This document shows, piece by piece, positions 24,119-39,894 of a DNA stretch of 64,000 nt. Made by a program: the position numbers and the translations under genes. Within the stretch, counting starts at the first letter, position 1. Every line of letters begins with the position of its first letter. The notes under the pieces were generated by a model. It did no database searches. It was given only the letters and a program-made list of their open reading frames with translations, and had not been told where the DNA came from. Source of the DNA: Eublepharis macularius (taxonomy: Eukaryota; Chordata; Lepidosauria; Squamata; Eublepharidae); assembly GCF_028583425.1 (NCBI RefSeq), contig NC_072802.1:14269926-14333925 (forward strand). Direction: 5' to 3'.

Positions 24119-24883
24119 AGACTCCCACCCACCTACCCGTCTGCCATTAAATTGATTACGGTATGCTGTCTAGAGGCTCTTGTGTAGAGCTCTTGGCCTG
24201 GCAGCTTGTGTGTTGCAAGCCAGAACTTCTAGGCTGCAGCCTAACTCCAACACACGTACCTCGTGGTTTAGTTGGGCAAAACAGAGCCCTGTTCCAGTCA
24301 GGTGGGCGATGGCTTGGATGCTGTCCCTGGAGAGACTTGTTTCCCCAGCTGTTCAATGCCAACCTTAGATGCAGCCATTTCCTACAAATCCATTGTGGAT
24401 CAGTGAAGAGCCTCTGCTAGGACTCCATTTAGTCCACCCCTGGCTTTGGGTGCGAGGAAAAGATCTGTCTCAGCATCCTGTCTCACTACCAAGGTAAAAA
24501 ATGATCTATTGCCATTTTTTAAAAAGTGGAGCTGTTGGGGACTATCCTTTTGCGACTTTTCCATGCTTCCCTGGGAAGGGTGCAACATCTTGTGTGCTCG
24601 CGTTTGACTGACGGTTTTCATAGAAAATATATTTTTGCCCTTTGTGATTTCTTTGGATTTCTGTGTGTTTCTGAGATGGAAGAATCAGGAGAGTAAGAAA
24701 TTATTCCCCTTGATACTCATACGGCACCGTGAAGGCATTCTGCTAGGGGAAAGGTAGATGATTGGCCATAGGCCCAGGATTTTGAAGGCAAATGATCTTT
24801 TTTTTTTTTGTCTTGTTCAGTCCCTAATTTTGCAAGGCGACTTGAGCGAAGGCTGGTTGCTGCTTCAATAATTCAATAAACGT

Positions 24884-25072
24884 ATGCTGTCAATTTGCAA
24901 CTGACTCATGGCAACCCCAGGACCCTGGGATTTCCAAGGCAAGAGAGGTGCAGCAGTGGTTTGCCGTTGCTGCCTTCTGCATCGCACCTCCAGTCTTCGA
25001 TGGTTTCCCATCCAAGTACTAACTGTGATCGACCCCGCTTAGCTTCCAGCCTCTAACAAGATCAGGCTATTC
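24884..25072 (-). mobile_element. 5S-rRNA-derived SINE with BovB-type tail (minus strand)
   Basis: On the minus strand it reads AGCCTGATCTTGTTAGAGG, then GAAGCTAAGCGGGGTCGAT, then TAGTACTTGGATGGGAAACC, the internal promoter region of 5S rRNA. This is followed by a body with GGCAGCAACGGCAAACC and a tail with GGGGTTGCCATGAGTC, similar to the BovB 3' end. Confidence 0.8.
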
Positions 25073-25104
25073 TGAACTATTAGGTTGCCCTAGAAAATTT
25101 GTTT

Positions 25105-25278
25105 CTTGCCCTTCCTCTCAACTCAACATCAGCTACTCTGCCCTCCTCATAGCAAACTGAGAGGTGGGTTAGGCTCATTGAACACAGTTGGCCCCAGATG
25201 ACTTGGTAAAAGTGCCCGAGTGGAGATTTGAGCTTGCAGCTTCAGAAGTCTAACCACTATACCATATTGCCCTAGCCA
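25105..25278 (-). mobile_element. tRNA-derived SINE, family A (minus strand)
   Basis: 'gcaaactgagaggtgggtta', 'ggctcattgaac', 'gatttgagcttgcagcttca' and 'tctaaccactataccatatt' are the reverse of the family-A body, B box and A box. Confidence 0.65.
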
Positions 25279-25754
25279 AACAGAAGAGCTTTTCGCATTT
25301 ACCAGTATCTGCTTCCTAATAATGCTATGGTGGTTGATCCCACCCAGGATTATTTACAGTTGTGAGCGAGCATTGTTCATGACTGAGTCTTCAGAAGCAT
25401 AACTAGAATCGCACCAGTGGCATTGCAGAAGGCAACCTGTGTGCCTTTCAGGCAAATTAAATCAGCTATATAACATATGGATCAGCTGTGGTCCTACAGT
25501 TCTTAACACATTTGATTTAATGGCTCGTTCTTTATTTTTTCAATTGAATGGCTTCCATTTTTTGTTTCCTTCTTCCCAAAATGTCACGAGTCCAACCTGA
25601 TACTAGCCCTGCCCCTCCTGAAGTCAGCGGAGCCTTCTGTATGCTGGCCCCAAGGGGTTTTTAAAACAGCCAGCCTGATGGAAGAGTTCTCAAGAACTTG
25701 AAAGCTTGCATGTTGGGTTATGTTATTTTGGTTGATCTTAATAAGAAGGTGTCT

Positions 25755-25936
25755 TCAGGTAGATAACCATGTTGGTCCGCAGTAGAACAGCAGGATTTGA
25801 GTCTAGTGGCCCCTTAGAGACCAAGAAGATTTTTACCCAATAAGGTATATGAAGGAGGAAGCTTTGGCTCTTGAAAGCTTATACCCTGAAAATCTTGTTG
25901 GTTTCTAAATTACCACTGGGCTCAAATCCTGCAATA
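25755..25936. mobile_element. Palindromic PLE-derived insertion
   Basis: The left arm has 'aaccatgttggtccgcagta', 'gatttgagtctagtggcccc' and 'ttagagaccaa'. The right arm has 'ttgaaagcttataccctg', 'aaaatcttgttggtttct' and 'gggctcaaatcctgc'. The arms are complementary. GAAAGCTTATACC is the hammerhead 3' core of this family. Confidence 0.65.
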
Positions 25937-26807
25937 AAAAGGTATTTATTCTATGACTTTTGTTTTTGGATTTTAACACATTGCCAGTTATCAAGTCTGT
26001 TTCTTAGGCTGGTGGTATAGAATATTCATTGTGGATTTGCCAAAGTACAACAGTTTTGAAATGTGCACCAAACATACTTGTGCATATCTTAGCTTAAAAT
26101 GCCACTGGATTCTGTTATAAACAGTATGCACATTTATTGTTATACTCTTCGGTATTGGATTTTTTTTGTCATGGTTACTGTGGAATGTAAAACAATTATT
26201 GGATATTGGATGGAAAATGGTAGAAGAAGAGGAAACAAAACTACAGGGTTTTTTTCTTTACAGATTTTGAATTTCACACAATCACATTAACCATTTTGCT
26301 AGATACAAGCATAATTTTCATCCACACACAGCTAAATACAGCATATTTGTCACATTTTCATTACAGCGCATATAACACAAAGCTAGGAAAAGTGTACAGT
26401 AGAATTTAAATCTGGAGTTTCTGAGAAATTTTAATCCAGCATGCAGACTTAGATTGTGAATTTTTAATTATTAGGTTTGTTTTTAGTTTATCTTTACCAA
26501 GAGCAAAAAAAGCTTCTTTAACTATCAGCCTTCAGTTTCTCCTGTAGTAGTCAAAACACTAAAACCAGTTAAGAAAAACATGAGGTTTTTCATCTTAGAA
26601 AGTCAAGCCTCTTGTCATTTTTTTACAGAAGCCCCCCCCCCATTGTTTATTTGAATAAGCTGCCTAAAAATGTAAGGCATTAGAAAACAATGACACCGTG
26701 GTTTTTGATCAAAATTAATATAAACTTTCTTTTAAGTAGTTATATTTCCTATACATTGTACTGCCTTTTGACATTCTAATACATGATACAGTATAAATGT
26801 ATCCTGA

Positions 26808-26872
26808 GAGGAAGCCCTATTGACTAAAATGGGACTTACTTCTAAGTAAACCTGTTTAGGATTGCTTCCTTA
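26808..26872. mobile_element. Half copy of a GTGCAATCCTA-end MITE
   Basis: 'cctattgactaaaatgggac', 'ttacttctaagtaaacctg' and 'tttaggattgc' match one half of the palindromic family seen at 34195-34287. Confidence 0.45.
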
Positions 26873-27089
26873 ACTTTCTAAATGGGAGATAGTTTTTCCA
26901 TAGGCATGATCTTCATTTGGGGCAGAGCTTTGTTAGGAAAACATCTCTTACAGTAGAAGGAGTAAATGCAGGGACGGATAAAAGAAATCTGCTCACATCA
27001 TGGATGATATACCTTGATGCAGAATTACACAGGAGCATTTCAACTTTGCTGTTCTTCGGCCTTATTTATTGACTTCAGCAGCGAACGTC

Positions 27090-27245
27090 TGAAGCTGCTT
27101 TGTGCAGAGTCAGACCGCTGGTCCATCTAGCTCAGTATGATCTACTCTGCCTGGCAGTGGCTTTCCCACCCAGTGCCTGAGATTGGTGATCCCTTAAGGA
27201 GACGCTTGAACCTGGGGTCATGCACTCTCCCTGAACCACAATTCT
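27090..27245 (-). mobile_element. tRNA-derived SINE, family B (minus strand)
   Basis: 'gaagctgctttgtgcagagt', 'cagaccgctggtccatctag', 'ctcagtatgatctactctgc' and then 'cttgaacctggggtcatgca' with a truncated reversed head. Confidence 0.75.
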
Positions 27246-27524
27246 TCCTCAATGTGCAGGAAATCTGTGTAGAAGTACCAGGTAACAACCAAACTTTCCA
27301 TGTCTAAGCTTGACTTCTCAAAAAAAAATTGAACGTGCATCACAAGATCACAGAGTATTCACTTGATGGTGGGATTTTTAATGAGGCTTACAGTGTTAAA
27401 AAGTCAGGTCAAGGTTAAGAATATTTTGCCATCATCTTCCATATCTCTTGATAATAATGCAAAATGTCTGAAGCTGTGGGAGAAAAATGTTTTATGTGAG
27501 GGGTGGTGGTGAGTTTGCGTGCTC

Positions 27525-27722
27525 GGCCATGGCTCAGTGGTAGAGATCCACTTGGCATGCAAAGATCCCAGCTTCCATCCCCTGCAACTCCAGTTAAGGA
27601 TCAGGTTGTCGGTGATGTGGAAGAGATCCGCCTGAAGAACCACAGCCAGTGTGAGTAGACAGGACTGACTCTGATGGATCAAAGGTCTGATTCGGCAGAA
27701 GGCACCTCCGTGTGTTCATGCT
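27525..27722 (+). mobile_element. tRNA-derived SINE, family B (plus strand)
   Basis: It starts with the head GGCCATGGCTCAGTGGTAGA (A box), CTTCCATCCCC falls at the B box, and the family-B body 'gagtagacaggactgactct', 'gatggatcaaaggtctgatt' follows. Confidence 0.75.
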
Positions 27723-27799
27723 TTAAATGCAGATAGATCCACAGTCACATCTCCCCTTCACATGTCCAGTTAAAATGAACTTGGGTAGCAGATGATGGC

Positions 27800-27890
27800 A
27801 ACGACCCTGCTCTGCCTTAGAGCACAGAGAGCTGCTACCAGTCAGACTAAATACTGAGCTAGATGAACCAACAGTCTGATTTGATAGAAC
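27800..27890 (+). mobile_element. tRNA-derived SINE, family B, 3' fragment
   Basis: 'cagtcagactaaatactgag', 'ctagatgaaccaacagtctg', 'atttgatagaac' match the 3' body of family B. The head is missing. Confidence 0.6.
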
Positions 27891-28380
27891 GTATTAATTG
27901 GACCGACTGGGTTGGCTCCAAACACGGCTTTTTACTTGCGGAAGCAGCCTTGTTTTTCGTGGGGAGCCACCTGTGGATCGGAGCCATTATGAATGGGTTA
28001 ACAAACTCAGCGTTACTGTTTGGTATATTTATGACGTAGAAACATGTCAGTTCTTTAGCTTTGGCTGATGCAAAAGCGGCAAGATTGATAGTTTGTTGTA
28101 GAGACGGAACTGCTATCTGCTGCATTGTAAGGTAGTGATGCAAATCATTTGCCAAATAGTTTTAAAAAACCTAAATAGAAACAATCAGCGCTGAGATTTT
28201 TTTTTCCAGGAAAAGTTAGCCTTTGGGGGCTTAGAAAGTATGAAAACCACAGAATTATGCTGAAACAGGAAATTCATGATTCTAGAGAAAAAGCACGGAA
28301 GCAAACATCCTTATAGTACAATTAATGTCACGTCATTCTAAAATAATATTTCTTAAGAGAGGTTTTCCTTCAGTCCTGAC

Positions 28381-28724
28381 TAGAGATGGGCACGAACTGA
28401 GAAAATGGCGTTTTTTGGGGGTTTTTGGTTCATCACGTTTCGTGAACCATGAACTGCCATGAACTTGCCCGGTTCGTGAACCGGTTTGTTTGGTTCATCA
28501 CTTGCAGGGCGGCAGGAGGTCTGCAGAAAGCCCATCCCCCCATTGCCCAAGTAACGGATTGATCGGTGCCAGGCTGTCTGCAGTGACAAACCGAAAAATG
28601 AACCACTCTAAAAATCATAATGGTTCATCAGAAATGAGCTTTGACGAACTGCTGGTTCGCAAACCAAAAACCAGCTCAGTTTGTGACGAGCTTTGGTTCA
28701 TATTTCGGTTCACGCTCATCTCTA
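28381..28724. mobile_element. hAT-type MITE, 344 bp, with perfect 8-bp target duplication
   Basis: GTCCTGAC at 28373-28380 is repeated exactly at 28725-28732. The ends are TAGAGATGGGCACGAAC and the complement of TAGAGATGAGCGTGAAC. The interior carries many GGTTCA/TGAACC words near both ends, probably sub-terminal transposase sites. No coding capacity. Confidence 0.9.
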
Positions 28725-28739
28725 GTCCTGACCTTTCAC

Positions 28740-31700
28740 CCCCCCCTTTGCATTTTTACCCTATTAAGTCTTGGAAAAGAAGGAAATGTATTATTTCCAG
28801 TCTTGTTCTGGGCTCTTGCAAATAGCTGCAGGTAAAACTTAATTTGGGCCACAAACCAGGTTGTAGTCCTGTTTTGATCCCTAAGTTCAGCCCTGACCCT
28901 TGTGAAGTCCTAAGAAATCGAATAATTTGCCTCTGAGCCTGAGCAGAGTTCCTTTCATCTACTGTATCAGAGTTATATAATCCCCACATGGGAAAAAGTT
29001 TCTCTTGATACTAACGGAAGTAGGATGGGCTAGTAGATGAATAGGATGACTGTTTTTTGCAGAGGGAAATGATATTTGTCACGCCACCCCCTTGCAAAGT
29101 GGTCACAGGTGGGCCAACCACAGACTTACCACTATAAGCCTGTAAAGGTCAATTAAACCACAGCCTGCCCTCTGGCGATCTCAGCCTATGGTAAAATGTC
29201 ACATGATCGCTTGCAAAATTGTCACATGACCACAAGCATGCTATAAACTGGGCTCAAAAGGAGCGGCTCACCATGAGAGATCATTTCTAAATCAGTCCTC
29301 ACGTGCCTTTTCTCCGCGCCCCACACTAGACACTGGTATACAAACGATGAAGTGACTGTGATTCATTTTCAGCAGTCAACCGATTAGCACGACAATTTGC
29401 CCAGATCTACCCTTCCCAGTTCTGCTGAAACTTCAAGAACAGATGATGGATTTCAGTGTCCTCTTATCGTTTCTCTTGTAGTATATTTCTGCCTGCACCT
29501 TTGCAGAGGAACAGCCATGGTATTTTGCTAAAAAAATCCTATGGAAATGATAAAATTATAAAAGCGTTCCTGAAAATACACAGGTTCATCTGGGTTTTAA
29601 AAAGATGCAATCTTATACAGTGTCATTAAAAGTTCACAAACAACTTGTGTCTCTCCCTGCTTCCAGAGGCCCAGCATGTTCCATTGATTCCTTCTCTAAC
29701 CCCCTTATACATGAGATACACAGACTCACACAAATGTCACCATATATCCTGTGAACACATTGATTTCTCCCTAGATATACAGAATAGCTGTGTGGTTCAC
29801 CTTGCCTTACTCTGGAGGTTTGCTTACTTAAAACAAAATACAAAATGGCCAACCCTGAAAAAGGAAAGCTTTTTAAAGCTGTGCAGGGGAGATCTGGCCT
29901 TCCCATCCTTTCAAAATAACCCATTTTTTGCCCCAATCCTCACTTTTCTGCTGCGCTCACTGATCACACTGCCTTTTCTTAAGCCATGTCCCTCTCCTGC
30001 CAATAAACAAAATGTTCTCGGAGCAGAAAATGTTTTCCTAACTCCTGAGGTACCTATAACTGGAAGCTCTGACTCTCAAAAGCTCATACCCTGGAAATCT
30101 AGTTGGTCATTAAGGTGCGAAAGGGCCCAAATCTTGCTCACCGGTCTTTGGTGTCTACAATTTAGGGTTACTACTTTTTTTCTTTTGCTGGTGGGAAGTA
30201 GCTTGGAAAGTGGCCAAGACAGCTGGATGTTTTATTAGGAGCAAAACTGGATTGCAGCAATATCCCATCTTTAACGATACTGCTTCTTCGGCCAACAAGC
30301 CTTAAGCAACGCCACACAAATATCCCTTCTATGAACTGTGGCATGAATTCACAATTTTTCAGTTCTGATTTTAGGGTAAATGCAGAATTCAACATCATTT
30401 CCAGTTCAAAGCTAAAGAAGTTAACAGAAATTGTCAGTCTATTAAATAGTCAAAAACTAGAGCCACTGAATTGGCCCAGTAAGAAAACATCTACCATGTT
30501 TCGTTTATGTTTTAATGATCTAACACTTCCCCTTTTCTATTTCAAAAAACAAACAGGCAATGGGGTTTAATCTATGGCTGCTTCCATATAGAGATGGTTC
30601 TTTGCGTAGCTCTCATTGCTGTGCAAAGAAGCGCCCCTCCTCTCAAGTTTTCCCTGCACTTCCTTTGCCTCAGCCCTCTTTGACTGCCATCCCTCTGCCT
30701 CACCCCTGCCACTAGAGGGCTTTTCCAGACTTTTTTAAAAACTGAAAATCTATCACACTGCTATATATAATCTATTGCAAGAATGTAGTAATTCCTGGCT
30801 TTTATTGTTTAAAAAAGTACGTTTCTAGCCCTCTTGGTTAAAGTTACAGGGGGAAATGTTCAGGCTGTGCTCTCCCCATTCCACTTCAGCAATAAAAAGG
30901 CTATAGACTTTTAAAAAATGAAAGCTGAGAACTAGCACGTTGTTGCAATAGATTGTTGAAATATTGCAATGTTACAGCAATGCACCTATTCGTATTTTTT
31001 AACAACTTGAAAAAATACTCCAGTGCCCTGGGAGGGTGGCTCCAATATGGGCAGGACGTGCAAAACATCCACTTCCTCATCCACATAGCATCCAAAGATA
31101 CTTTGATAGTGATCTTTTTAAAAAAATCCGCAAACCAGGATTAGAACAGATTGCACCAACGTGGGAGGAAAAACAGAATCAAGATGAATAGAGAATGATG
31201 ACATGTAGATGCTCTTGAAAACAATACAAAAACCAAGGTGGAGCAAATCGGCCCCCCCCTCCCGAAAATAGCCTATATTGCTGTAAGGTACAGATATGAC
31301 TGCCATGGAGCATCTGTAAATATGTTTTCTATTTGCATTTACCACTGAGGTATTGTAAAACAATGGCAATTGTGTTGGGACTTTAATCCTTCTAAAATAT
31401 AGTATTGACACAAGCCCAGATTTCCCCCCTTACTCTGTATAAGTTCTATAGTTTTGTATATGGTTTTTTCCAAACCGTGGCCTCATCACAAAGTACTGAA
31501 TTAACAAGTTTATTCAAAACAGGGTACCTATATTCAAAGCTCCCTGGCATCTACCTACCTTCCCTATTTGACCTTTCCTTACACTGCCCATCTCCTACCG
31601 AATAAGCATGCATCGGTCTTTATCCCTACACAAACGGGGGTTTCCTTCCCTGTTCCCTCCTTAGTTCTATTCTTCTGAGGTCCAATCACTGTGCAACACA

Positions 31701-31790
31701 GCTCACCACACTCCTTCTGCCTTCTCTTCCATCCCACCAAGTTCATTTAGCAGGGCATGTTTGGTTAGTAAAGTTCAGCATCATTTCTCC
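28740..31790. other. Intergenic stretch, including the probable RAB39B 3' UTR
   Basis: No gene or full repeat was recognised apart from the PLE arm at 30066. The right part should contain the 3' UTR of RAB39B (minus strand). TTTATT words, AATAAA on the minus strand, occur for example near 30804, but the real end cannot be chosen by eye. Confidence 0.4.
30066..30140 (+). mobile_element. Solo PLE-derived 3' arm
   Basis: 'gctctgactctcaaaagctc', 'ataccctggaaatctagttg', 'gtcattaaggtgc', 'cccaaatcttgctc' is the plus-strand arm of the second PLE family, without a partner arm. Confidence 0.6.
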
Positions 31791-31793
31791 TCT

Positions 31794-35826
<4,033 letters not shown>

Positions 35827-36072
35827 TCAGGCGCCCATGCCCGGCGCGGCGGCCACTGGGCGGCGCTCTCCGCCTGCGCCCCGGAGGGAAGAGCCCCGCG
35901 GCGGCGGACAAAGGCCCCGAGCGGCGCGGCGGCTGCGATCCGCGCTCAGAGCCGCCCGCCTGCGCTGCCCGCGCTCGCCGGTCCGGAGGGCCCCGGCCGG
36001 GCCAGCCAGCCCATCGCGCGGCGCCTTCGCAAGGGCACAGGCGAGGCTGGAGAGGAGGAGGAGGAGGAGGCT

Positions 36073-36074
<2 letters not shown>

Positions 36075-36104
<30 letters not shown>
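36075..36104. repeat. (AGC)10 trinucleotide run upstream of RAB39B
   Basis: Ten uninterrupted AGC units, equal to GCT/CTG-type repeats on the RAB39B sense strand, 267-296 bp upstream of its ATG. Probably 5' UTR or core promoter. Confidence 0.95.
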
Positions 36105-36105
<1 letters not shown>

Positions 36106-37204
36106 CGACGCGGAGCAACCGCCCCGGGCCGAGCGCCGTTCGGTTCGGTTCGGTTCGGGGACGCAGCCCGCCTTGCGCCCAGCCCGCCTAATGCGCGCAG
36201 CGAGCCTGCGGGACGGAGGGGGCCGGGCGGGCGGGACGCGGCCCGTGGGGCGGCTCCATCCTCGGCGGAGGCTCCCGGGCGCCCCGCGGGCAGGTGCCGA
36301 GCGGAGGCGGCCGCGGCCGGACAAAAGGCGGCGAGGCAGGCGGGGCTGAAGGGCACCTGCGCGGCCGGCCGGCCCCGGGCTGGGTGGGTGGGTGGGTGGC
36401 GGGGGGTCTCCTCCGGCCGCCGCGGGCCCTCCGGCCGGGTCGCTGCTCCGCCGAGGCTCCGGCCTGGCCAAGATGGAGCGCGGGCGAGCGGGATGCGGGC
36501 GAGAGCGGCGAGGCGGAGGGACGGCAGCAGCATCAGCACCAAACAGTCTGACTCATCACTGGCGGCGGCGCGGCCGTAATGCCCCGAGTGCGGGAGCCGC
36601 CGCGGCCTTTACCGCGCTGCTTCGAAGAGCGCCGCCCCGGAAAAACCCAAGGAAAGCCTCCGCTCGCCGGTACTGCTGGCGGGGCAGGCTGGCGAAACCA
36701 GGAGCCAGCGAAGCTCCGCGGGAGAGTCGGGCAGAAGCCGAGGCACGGGCCCTTCCCGGGAAGAAGCAAGGAACATGCTTACATTTGGGCTGGGGACTTC
36801 GGCGCAGGTTACTATTCAGACCCTGCCCTTCTCAGTTCACCCCACGATAGAGCTCTTTTTCTCCTCTTACCCCCCCCCCCCAATCTGTCAACCGCACCAC
36901 CCTTTCTCTTCCTCCTTACCCCACTGCTCTTTCTCCGCCCTGCCAGTCTCTCTGCACTCAGTCTGAACACAGAAGCCAACTGGCCTACAGAGGTTGCCAA
37001 AGATACCCAGCCAGGTGCCTTCAGGGCATTCACTAGCAGAGCATGAAGGCAAACGGCCTTGGCATCTGCTGTTCACAGGTATAGTACCTCTGAACCTGGA
37101 AGTTCCATCTTGCTGTCCTAGTAGAGAGCCCTTGATAGACCTGGCCGAAGTCCAACAGCTGGATGCTTCCAGGGACGCACTGAATCCGGCTAAAGGTCAG
37201 TCTT

Positions 37205-37350
37205 GCCCACTTGACTGGCAGCATCTCTTCAGAGGCTCTGGCAGAAACCTTTCCCATCAGCTACTACTTGAGCCTTTTAACTGGAGGTGCTGCAGATTGA
37301 ACCTGTGAACGTCCACATGCCATGCAGAAGCTCTACCACCGAGTCACAGC
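37205..37350 (-). mobile_element. tRNA-derived SINE, family B (minus strand)
   Basis: 'gactggcagcatctcttcag', 'aactggaggtgctgcagatt', 'gaacctgtgaac', then 'gccatgcagaagctctacca', 'ccgagtcacagcc' as the reversed tRNA-like head. Confidence 0.75.
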
Positions 37351-37901
37351 CGAGTCACAGGGAGCCACAAGCATAGGCCAGGCAGTCTTGGGTGGGAAAG
37401 AAGTTGGCCTCATTCCTTTACCCATCCTGAGGTGCCGAGAAGAAAGCATCTTGATGGACAATGTCAAACGGCACAAACATGCCAAAATGCCCAGCGCTGC
37501 TGCTTCCCCCATCCTTGTATCTCCAGATTAGGGAAAGGTTCACACTCTTAAAGGCACAGAGTCTCCATAAAACTCCAGATGTCGACTTTAGGCTAAAGAA
37601 AAGTCCTCATAGAACTTTGATAAGGTAATGTATCCTTGCGGAAAGAAGGAAGACCTTCCCCTAAACCATTCCCAAAGCTTTTAATTCAGAGGCTCTAGTC
37701 CTCAAGAACTTTTCATTCTATTGTATTTATTTACTCCATTTATAGAATCAAAGAGTTGGAAGGGGCTAACAGGAACAGCTCCCTCCCCTCCCCTAAGTGA
37801 CAGTCTTTTACATATATTGTCGAAGGCTTTCATGGCCGGAGAACGATGGTTGTTGTGGGTTTTCCGGGCTGTATTGCTGTGGTCTTGGCATTGTAGTTCC
37901 T

Positions 37902-37936
37902 GATGTTTCCCCAACAGCTGTGACTGGCATCTTCAG
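37902..37936 (-). ncRNA. Hammerhead-ribozyme-like core, decayed (minus strand)
   Basis: Minus strand: CTGAAGA, a GCCAG..CTG.. stem, then GAAACATC. The expected GAAACGTC has one change next to the cleavage position, so activity is doubtful. Confidence 0.5.
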
Positions 37937-38057
37937 AGGTGTAGCACCGAAAGACAGGAATCTCTCAGTGTCAAACACAGGCAAAGTTTGACAATCAGTG
38001 TCGAACATTGAGGCAAAGTTTGACACTGAGAGATCTCTGTCTTTTGGTGCTACACCT

Positions 38058-38092
38058 CTGAAGATGCCAGCCACAGCTGCTGGCGAAACGTC
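38058..38092 (+). ncRNA. Hammerhead-ribozyme-like core
   Basis: CTGAAGA (fits CUGANGA), stem II GCCAGC/GCTGGC, GAAAC, GTC ending at 38092. The stem III segment ACGT is palindromic and would pair only between two copies. Short stem I CCT/AGG. Confidence 0.65.
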
Positions 38093-39044
38093 AGGAACTA
38101 CAATGCCAAGACCACGGCAATACAACCCGGAAAACCCACAACATCCATAGTCTTTTAAATATTTAAAGAGAGCAATCATGTCTTGCCCCAACCTCCAAAC
38201 TGAACATTCCCATTCCCTCAGTCTTTCCTGGTTGGGCTCGGTCTCCAGGCCCCTGATCATCCTGGCTGCTCAACTCTGCATCCGTTCCAAGTTGTCTACA
38301 TCGTTTTTTGAAGTGAAGCCTCCAGAACGCCACACAATACTCCAGGTGGGGCCTCACCAACATGATACATAGTGGGACAAGGACAATCTGTGATTTGGAT
38401 GGCACGCCTTTGTTAACACACCCCAAGATTGCGTTTGCCTTTTTTGCTGCTGCATCACGCTGGCTGCTCATATTTAGCTTCCTGTCCTCCTGTATCCCAT
38501 GATCTTGTTCACACACACTGCTCCCCAGAAAGCGTATCCCTCATCCAGCATGGCTGCTTTGCATTTTTGTTATGCAGTGGAGAACCCAGCACTTATCCAT
38601 GTTAAATTGCATCTTATTCAAATCTTCCCACTTGTCCAGTGTCATCAGAGCTCATTGAATTCGATCCCTGCCTTCAGGGGTGTCTGCTACACCTTCCAGT
38701 TTGCCATCATCAGCACCTTCATCACACCTTCATCAAGATCATTTATAAAAAGATTGAAAAACACTGACCAGTCTCAGCTCATTCTGAGCTTTGGCTGCTC
38801 CGACAGCGGCCCTACAGTGCCTAGCTACCCCTAGATGATCTTCTTTGGATGCAGTTCCTTCCCTCCATTTTACGAACATCTCATTTTCCCTCCAAAGCTC
38901 ATCACAGAGCTCTCTGTCCATCCACGTTGGCTTCTGAAATTGTCTACCACATTTCTGTCCTGCTAAAATGGTGATAGCTTGAGCCTACAATAGCTCGTCT
39001 TTTAGGAGCGCCCACTCTTCACTTGCTCCTTTCGCATACAGCAT

Positions 39045-39165
39045 ATAGTCTGCGTTTCTCACTGAGACTCAAGGTGGTTTACCACATTTAAAAAAACAGC
39101 TGAGTCAGATAATAAACTGTCCAATATCCAATGCAGTAAGACAAGGAGCATGTGACTGAACCCTG
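39045..39165 (-). mobile_element. L2-like LINE 3' tail (minus strand)
   Basis: 'tctgcgtttctcactgagac', 'tcaaggtggtttaccacatt' is the complement of the L2-like 3' end. Short and diverged. Confidence 0.55.
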
Positions 39166-39361
39166 AGATTCAATAACCCTTTTTTCTATAATAAACCTTC
39201 TTTCCATAAAGGCATTTTTTGGCTTCCTTGGTACAATACATTCCTCTGGGATATTTCTCTGACTCTCTTCCCTGTGTGCCAGACCCAGTTTGCTGCATGG
39301 CAGTTCTCCACCCTCTAACTTTTGTGAGGACTGAGCTGGAAGGGCTGCTTCCCAGCAGCTC

Positions 39362-39528
39362 AGGGCCAAGCTACAAGTGAACAGACTCACCTGTATTCCT
39401 CCCTGTTCACTTGCCCTCCACTACGTGATCAAGTGGAGCGCAAGCGGAGCGCAAGTGAACAGGGAGGAATACAGGTGAGTCTGTTCACTTGCTGTTCAAA
39501 TGTCATTCGTCACTTGTAGCTTGGCCCT
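39362..39528. mobile_element. Palindromic MITE with AGGGCCAAGCTACAAGTGA ends, copy 1
   Basis: The terminal inverted repeats are exact over at least 19 bp. The interior is itself a near-perfect inverted repeat built on GAACAGGGAGGAATACA. No target duplication could be settled. Two further copies lie at 48928 and 62237. Confidence 0.85.
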
Positions 39529-39894
39529 TAGTCTAGCTGTTCTCAGGAGGTACCTGAGTGGTGGTTGTTCTCCACCTGAGTGGTGGAGACTAAGGTTGTT
39601 CTCAGCAAGGAAAGCCACTTTCCCCCCTTTCCTAACCGTAGCAGGCCAGGATTGCAGGATTAAGAAAGTGCAAAACAACAGCAACAAGGAAAAGAAAACA
39701 AACTGTTTAGCAATGATATATAGGCAGTGGGTTACAAAGACAGAACGCCCTGCCCTGCCCTGCCCATTAGAGTGTGTCTCCCTTCACATAAACCACTTAT
39801 TTTCATTTCACATCTGAGTATCTCTGAGAATAGATTTGTTGTAGTTTTGCCTGGCCCTTCCGCCAAGGAACACAGGAAGAGCAGTGTGATCAGC

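Larger units (their letters stand above)
37811..38148. mobile_element. Short PLE-derived inverted pair with two hammerhead cores
   Basis: AGTCTTTTA at 37802-37810 is repeated at 38149-38157 as a target duplication. The arms are inverse complements: 'attgtcgaaggctttcatgg' plus 'gggttttccgggctgtattg' on the left, 'caatacaacccggaaaaccc' on the right. These are the termini of the 4.5-kb PLE at 43952-48464 with almost all of the body missing. Lies inside the CR1 copy. Confidence 0.8.
37741..39040 (-). mobile_element. CR1 LINE, decayed, internally deleted (minus strand)
   Basis: On the minus strand the 5' part (38780-39030) gives KPTWMDRELCDELWREN and CRAAVGAAKAQNELRL, the CR1 linker between endonuclease and reverse transcriptase. 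This jumps directly to FINDLDEG-like and VLHC sequence, then NMSSQRDAAAKKANAILGC, LVRPHLEYCVAFW and MIRGLE, the CR1 C-terminus. The catalytic RT core is absent. The tail CTTCCAACTCTTTGATTCTA lies at about 37741-37765. It is split by a PLE-derived insertion at 37811-38148. Confidence 0.85.

Noticed and set aside
29645-30238. 197-codon open frame on the plus strand between VBP1 and RAB39B
   Set aside because: No recognisable domain. The 3' part is a PLE arm, and there are no convincing splice sites or neighbours supporting a gene.
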